A stretch of DNA of 64,000 nt from the NCBI GenBank assembly GCA_938045445.1, contig CALIMM010000011.1, positions 38,443 to 102,442 on the forward strand, written 5' to 3'. Shown here one piece after another: positions 60,488 through 64,000 of this stretch (position 1 is the stretch's first letter; each line of letters starts with the position of its first letter). The stretch comes from an uncultured Candidatus Saccharibacteria bacterium. GTDB lineage: Bacteria > Patescibacteriota > Saccharimonadia > Saccharimonadales > Saccharimonadaceae. Under the pieces are notes generated by a model. That model saw nothing but the letters and a program-made list of their open reading frames with translations. It was not told the origin of the DNA and searched no databases. Both the position numbers and the translations under genes were made by a program.

Positions 60488-60625
60488 ATGACTGTACGAC
60501 TCCGCGCGACACAAATGCAACCCAGAAATATCTCAGAAGAACCAACAGCCGTCTCTCATACATCAACACTGCTGGATTTATATGCAACATTGAAGCAGCT
60601 AAGAAACTGGCCAGGATATCATTAA
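60488..60625 (+). CDS. Possible upstream small ORF of the DMT transporter
   Basis: 45 codons, TACAAT about 10 bases before the ATG, stop 3 bases before the transporter ATG. The peptide is basic at the start (M-T-V-R-L-R-A-T-Q) and polar. The tight spacing suggests translational coupling or a leader role, but no conserved motif supports it. Confidence 0.3.
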   Translation: MTVRLRATQMQPRNISEEPTAVSHTSTLLDLYATLKQLRNWPGYH

Positions 60626-60628
60626 CTT

Positions 60629-61471
60629 ATGTGGTACAGCTTTCTCATCCTCCATCTCGTTGGGCTTGTCGGGTATAATCTGGTGCTGCGTCGCTCACTG
60701 AGCCGACGCGCCGACCCTTGGGTGCAGGCTGCACTCATGCAGACAGGTATTGCTCTCCCGATTATTATCGTATCGTGGTTCGTGCCACTCCATCTCGGTG
60801 CTATGACTGGTGAGGCAGTTTTTCTCTTGTGTCTGGCGTTAAGTCTCACCATAGCGCTCCATATTACCAATACGCTGTCATTGCAGCGCCTCGAGGCGGG
60901 TGTTCATTCGGTTTTGTACAATGTACGGCTGCTCTTTGTGACCATTCTCGGTATCATTCTTCTTGGAGAATATGTCTCGTTTCTCCAAATTGTTGGTGGA
61001 GGACTTATCTTCATGGCTGCCTTCATCATTCGTCAGCGAGGACCACGCAAGACCACCCGAGCCGGTGTTGCGTGGGCTGTGAGCTGCGCTATGACAATTG
61101 CCTGCTTGAATATCGTTGAGAAAAAGCTTGTGACTTCTGTTGGTTACGTTACCTATATGACGCTCATGGCATATATCGCAACACCGCTCCTGTGGAGTAT
61201 TGTTCTGGTGCTTAAACGACCGATTGATCGTCAGCTCTTCTATCAAAAGAAGACCTATCTGCTCATGACATTTCGGGCTTTGTCTGCACATTGTTTTGTG
61301 CTCGCCCTCAGTGCAGGACTAGTGAGTATCACGAGTTTCATTTCTGGAACCGGGGTTATTATCATCATGATACTCGGAGCATTACTGCTTGGTGAGCGTG
61401 ATCATCCACGACAAAAGATTCTCGCGACGACGCTAGCGACACTCGGTCTTGCCTGTATCGTGTGGAAATAA
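60629..61471 (+). CDS. EamA/DMT-superfamily transporter
   Basis: 280 residues, ten hydrophobic segments in two EamA repeats. Conserved marks: V-R-L-L-F-V-T-I-L-G-I-I-L-L-G-E-Y near the end of repeat 1 and G-T-G-V-I-I-I-M-I-L-G-A-L-L-L-G-E near the end of repeat 2, each with the family G-E. It is likely a metabolite exporter or importer in the inner membrane; substrate unknown. The start follows a 45-codon upstream frame by 3 bases, and the only ribosome-site candidate (AGGAT) is weak. Confidence 0.85.
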   Translation: MWYSFLILHLVGLVGYNLVLRRSLSRRADPWVQAALMQTGIALPIIIVSWFVPLHLGAMTGEAVFLLCLALSLTIALHITNTLSLQRLEAGVHSVLYNVRLLFVTILGIILLGEYVSFLQIVGGGLIFMAAFIIRQRGPRKTTRAGVAWAVSCAMTIACLNIVEKKLVTSVGYVTYMTLMAYIATPLLWSIVLVLKRPIDRQLFYQKKTYLLMTFRALSAHCFVLALSAGLVSITSFISGTGVIIIMILGALLLGERDHPRQKILATTLATLGLACIVWK

Positions 61472-61819
61472 CTACTTTCCTATGATACGCACAAATATCA
61501 TCTCATGTTCGTCTGGCCCTGGGTTGTGGATCTTGTGCTGTGTATCGGGCGGAAAGATAAAGACGTCGCCTGGGTTGTAGGCGTATGTGCCATCTGCGTC
61601 AGACACCTCACCGCTACCCTTGAGGACGATCATTGTTTCCTCGACACCAGGGTGGTCATGCCAGTCAAAGGTTGCGCCAGCAGGCAGCCAGCCATGAGTG
61701 ATCGCCTCACAATATGGGCTCGTGGCGTGCTCAGCCGACACATAGACTTTGCGTGCTCCACTGCCGCCATGGGCAGATTCTTTAGGGATGGTGGTTGCTG
61801 GACGTTTGATAATACGCAT
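61472..61819 (-). CDS. Cupin domain protein
   Basis: 115 residues forming one cupin barrel: motif 1 D-W-H-D-H-P-G-V-E-E (metal-binding His/His/Glu) and motif 2 Y-N-P-G-D-V-F-I-F-P-P-D-T-Q-H, with a conserved His. Such small cupins bind a metal and act as isomerases, dioxygenases or sensors; the activity is unknown. AGAAGGAG precedes the ATG. It lies 20 bases after the membrane protein gene and probably shares its transcript. Confidence 0.88.
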   Translation of the reverse strand: MRIIKRPATTIPKESAHGGSGARKVYVSAEHATSPYCEAITHGWLPAGATFDWHDHPGVEETMIVLKGSGEVSDADGTYAYNPGDVFIFPPDTQHKIHNPGPDEHEMIFVRIIGK

Positions 61820-61839
61820 AGGTTGCTCCTTCTATTTAC

Positions 61840-62502
61840 TTATTGCTGCAGTTTTTGCTTATAATAAAAGGCGTTTGCCTCGATCTCCTCCACTGTATCT
61901 GGGAATTGCTGCCCAAGCTGGGTGTGGCTCAGCTTCAGCACAGCATCTTGTGGGCTGAGCTCAGATGCAGCCAGGGCTTGGCGCACATATTCGCGAATAT
62001 GCCAATACTGCTGGCCATCCTTGATGAGCTGCTCCCTTGGTGCACTGAGCGCACCAACCATCATGCCTGAGGCAGTGCGGCTCGCTTTTTTGAATATTGT
62101 GATACCGACGGCGACAATCAGCAGCCACAGCCCAATAAGCAATACAATGGCACTTTGCTTGGGGTTGCATATTGCCACCAGCACAAGCGCACCAGTTATA
62201 CCAACGGCGATCTTGTGCCGCCGCACGAAGCTACTCTTCTCCCCTGACTGCTGCGCGGCCTTCGCATTGGAATCGAGCTCAGTAGGAAAAGGATATGACA
62301 TCTCACTCAGCGCGCCACGTGCAATAATGTGCGAAATATCGTCGCGGACAATTGGGTCAAAATGCTCGATGCGATAGTCGTCCTGCAGTTTCTTGGTCGA
62401 TCCATCAATAATATCAACTGCCATAGCCACACCAGTCTGAGCTGCCATATCTCCCAGCGTTACACCAGCCCCAATGCCAAACGAATTTTTAAACCATCCC
62501 AT
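61840..62502 (-). CDS. Membrane protein of unknown function
   Basis: 220 residues. Gly/Ala-rich N-terminus (G-W-F-K-N-S-F-G-I-G-A-G-V-T-L-G), a cytosolic polar part, two adjacent membrane helices (about 98-115 and 117-135), then a helical C-terminal domain with A-L-A-A-S-E-L-S-P-Q-D-A-V. The C-terminal part resembles no family I can name. AGAAGGAG precedes the ATG. First gene of a short leftward operon with the cupin. Confidence 0.6.
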   Translation of the reverse strand: MGWFKNSFGIGAGVTLGDMAAQTGVAMAVDIIDGSTKKLQDDYRIEHFDPIVRDDISHIIARGALSEMSYPFPTELDSNAKAAQQSGEKSSFVRRHKIAVGITGALVLVAICNPKQSAIVLLIGLWLLIVAVGITIFKKASRTASGMMVGALSAPREQLIKDGQQYWHIREYVRQALAASELSPQDAVLKLSHTQLGQQFPDTVEEIEANAFYYKQKLQQ

Positions 62503-62650
62503 AGTTACACTCCTTCTCTTGCATCCACCACAGCCAATCGATGGACAAAACTTTTCTTATCACAGAATAGCTGATGTAATTATATATTGCAAGGTATGAA
62601 CGCAGCCATACCGCGGAGGAGTTTGACGTTCGTTTATCTGCGGATTGCTA

Positions 62651-63394
62651 TTAATTCCCCCGCATCATTGCCAGCATGGCAAACCGCCCACCAGTGTCGC
62701 CCGCTGTATGCGAGAAGTAGTCGGGGTTTGTTACTGTATCGACAGGCGAGATGTGGATATTGTGCGGCGCAATGCCGGCGCGCTGGCACACAGCAGCATT
62801 AAAGCCCGGCAAGTCAAGATGGATACCATCAGCTTCGTGCGAGCAAAAGGGCTGCCAAGCTGGGTCAGTTGCCTGGTTAAAATACTGCATCACATAGCTC
62901 TGCCGCTGCGCACTTGGGCTCATCCAAACAATGATATCTTCCGCCCGAGAGCCTTCGTGGACGAGGCGATCAATTGTCCGAACAAGCAGTGGTGAGAGTG
63001 TCGAATGCCGCCCCAGATGCAATAGCGCGAGCACCCGCTGCACCGGATCATACAGCACCGTCGCTACACAATCGGCCACTGGCAACAATAGCCCCACTCC
63101 AGGCGAGCGCGTCACGAGGCCATCCGCTACTATCTCGGCAGTATGGCGAGTCGTCGCAGCGCTATCGACCTCGCAGAGCTGGTCATAGCTGCGGCCTGCG
63201 CCATAGACAACCCGCTGATACACCACATCCGTATATGCGGCCCCGCTCGCCTGGCAGAAGGCCTGTCGGTGTGCCACTACCTGCGGGTGGTGTATCTCAC
63301 CTAACGTGCGGTCGAGCATTGTGCCATCACTACGCGATGACACGCTAACGAGGAGTCCTGGTGGGAAGCAGGTAGGCTGATCAGCCCGGATCAT
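62651..63394 (-). CDS. pgeF: Peptidoglycan editing factor PgeF (YfiH/polyphenol oxidase family)
   Basis: 247 residues from the ATG at 63394, which overlaps the rsmA stop (ATGA). Family marks: D-R-T-L-G-E-I-H-H-P near the start (substrate His), A-D-C-V-A-T-V-L-Y-D-P (metal-binding Cys) and L-A-L-L-H-L-G-R (metal His; the usual H-A-G-W is changed to H-L-G-R). PgeF proteins correct misincorporated serine in peptidoglycan precursors. The altered G-R is a notable divergence. Probably coexpressed with rsmA. Confidence 0.85.
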   Translation of the reverse strand: MIRADQPTCFPPGLLVSVSSRSDGTMLDRTLGEIHHPQVVAHRQAFCQASGAAYTDVVYQRVVYGAGRSYDQLCEVDSAATTRHTAEIVADGLVTRSPGVGLLLPVADCVATVLYDPVQRVLALLHLGRHSTLSPLLVRTIDRLVHEGSRAEDIIVWMSPSAQRQSYVMQYFNQATDPAWQPFCSHEADGIHLDLPGFNAAVCQRAGIAPHNIHISPVDTVTNPDYFSHTAGDTGGRFAMLAMMRGN

Positions 63395-64000
63395 CGCGCG
63401 CGCCACTCCTGCATAATAGCGAGCCATTGGGCAATCGACACATCCTCTGCCCGCCAGTCTGGCGATATACCAGCGTGTTGCAGCATCGTCTCGATTTCTG
63501 TCTTATCTAGTGCAAGGCCCGCCGCAAGTGCACTGCGCAGCTTCTTGCGCTTAGCTACAAAGCCCGCCCGTACCACGCGGAAGAAATCCTTTTCGTCTGC
63601 TGGCGACACGAGAGGCTGAGTGCGCGTCTCAAGCACCACTACCTGCGAATCTACCTTGGGCGGTGGCACAAAGAACTGGCGTGGTACCACCGGGCCAAGT
63701 ATCGCCTCAGCATAGAGCTGAGCGCTCACTCCCAGCAGGCTCATCGCACCGGGCTCAGCGGCAATTCGCTCAGCCACTTCCTTCTGCACCAGCAGCACTG
63801 TACGGCGCGGCTTATTCTCCGCTGTCAGCAGCTTTTGGACAATCTTGCTCGTAATGTAATACGGCACATTTGCTACCACGACATAGCCAGTAGGAAGCTG
63901 GCTAAGATCAAACTGCAGAATATCCTCATGTACGACTGTTAATTGCTTGCCAGGGAATTGTCCTGGTAGTTTGCGCGCGAGGTCGGCATCGTACTCTACC
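63391..64000 (-). CDS. rsmA: 16S rRNA (adenine-1518/1519) dimethyltransferase, partial (N-terminus outside window)
   Basis: The last 202 codons are present. The frame enters at V-E-Y-D-A-D-L-A (SAM-binding acidic residue), continues to H-E-D-I-L-Q-F-D-L and the catalytic N-V-P-Y-Y motif, then P-P-P-K-V-D-S and the C-terminal helical domain ending in A-L-A-A-G-L-A-L-D. RsmA/KsgA dimethylates two adenines of helix 45 in the small subunit. The stop overlaps the pgeF start by 4 bases. Confidence 0.94.
   Translation of the reverse strand, partial: VEYDADLARKLPGQFPGKQLTVVHEDILQFDLSQLPTGYVVVANVPYYITSKIVQKLLTAENKPRRTVLLVQKEVAERIAAEPGAMSLLGVSAQLYAEAILGPVVPRQFFVPPPKVDSQVVVLETRTQPLVSPADEKDFFRVVRAGFVAKRKKLRSALAAGLALDKTEIETMLQHAGISPDWRAEDVSIAQWLAIMQEWRAR

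Noticed and set aside
1..64000. CRISPR array, tRNA, rRNA, insertion sequence or integrase
   Set aside because: No regularly spaced repeats, T-loop-like sequences with acceptor stems, rRNA motifs or transposase/integrase motifs were seen by eye on either strand; a tRNAscan or profile search would be needed to exclude a tRNA fully.

Overview
The window looks like a chromosomal piece of a member of the Candidate Phyla Radiation, most likely a Saccharibacteria (TM7) relative. TGA is used as a normal stop codon. Genes are short and tightly packed, with frequent 1 to 14 base overlaps. Content is typical of a reduced, probably host-attached bacterium: an FtsA/PilM-like gene followed by a CPR-style anchored protein, ruvX and mltG; a LysM-CHAP protein; a cell-wall surface protein with an LADTG sorting signal; AlaRS without its C-terminal domain; three Nudix hydrolases; and several membrane proteins of unknown role. 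The lineage call is inference from gene content. I recognise no rRNA, tRNA, CRISPR array, transposase or prophage gene.

Layout. 1-5.7 kb: partial uracil-DNA glycosylase, an Imm-5-like protein, a DUF1697 protein, a membrane protein, a methyltransferase/apolipoprotein N-acyltransferase fusion and a clan-A-like glycosidase. 5.7-9.1 kb: a MacB/FtsX-type ABC exporter. 9.1-10.7 kb: three ASCH-type genes (one decayed) and a DUF421 membrane protein. 10.9-14.0 kb: SRPBCC protein, Nudix hydrolase and an OmpR-type two-component system. 14.1-16.7 kb: argG-argH behind an arginine-codon leader peptide and attenuator. 16.8-23.2 kb: deformylase, Nudix, lipase-like hydrolase, fur-trxA, an SDR oxidoreductase, ribosomal protein L25, DedA and a DUF6624 protein. 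23.2-31.1 kb: uvrA, a YhhN-like membrane protein, 5'-nucleotidase, Nudix, CIRCE-controlled clpB and a GlsB-like protein. 31.5-45.3 kb: exonuclease I, obgE, LysM-CHAP, the mltG-ruvX-pilM operon, an operator-controlled unknown gene and alaS. 45.5-53.2 kb: surface protein, the nifS-ydcF-mnmA operon and the metG-tatD operon. 53.2-60.5 kb: an island of lineage-specific genes with two modular repeat proteins and two paralogous helix-turn-helix proteins. 60.5-64 kb: DMT transporter, cupin, membrane protein and rsmA-pgeF.

Two themes stand out. First, at least 17 genes have a TATAAT/TATACT-type -10 box ending 6-8 bases before the start codon, so their mRNAs are probably leaderless, while operon-internal and some single genes keep clear Shine-Dalgarno sites. 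Second, regulation can be read directly from the DNA: an arginine attenuator (14101-14275), a Fur-type operator inside its own promoter (19949-19967), a CIRCE element (28451-28477) and an unassigned 17-bp palindromic operator (42384-42400). The strongest candidate for something undescribed is the arginine attenuator, whose leader peptide itself appears to be leaderless. Next are the two adjacent proteins built from seven copies of one module and two of another.
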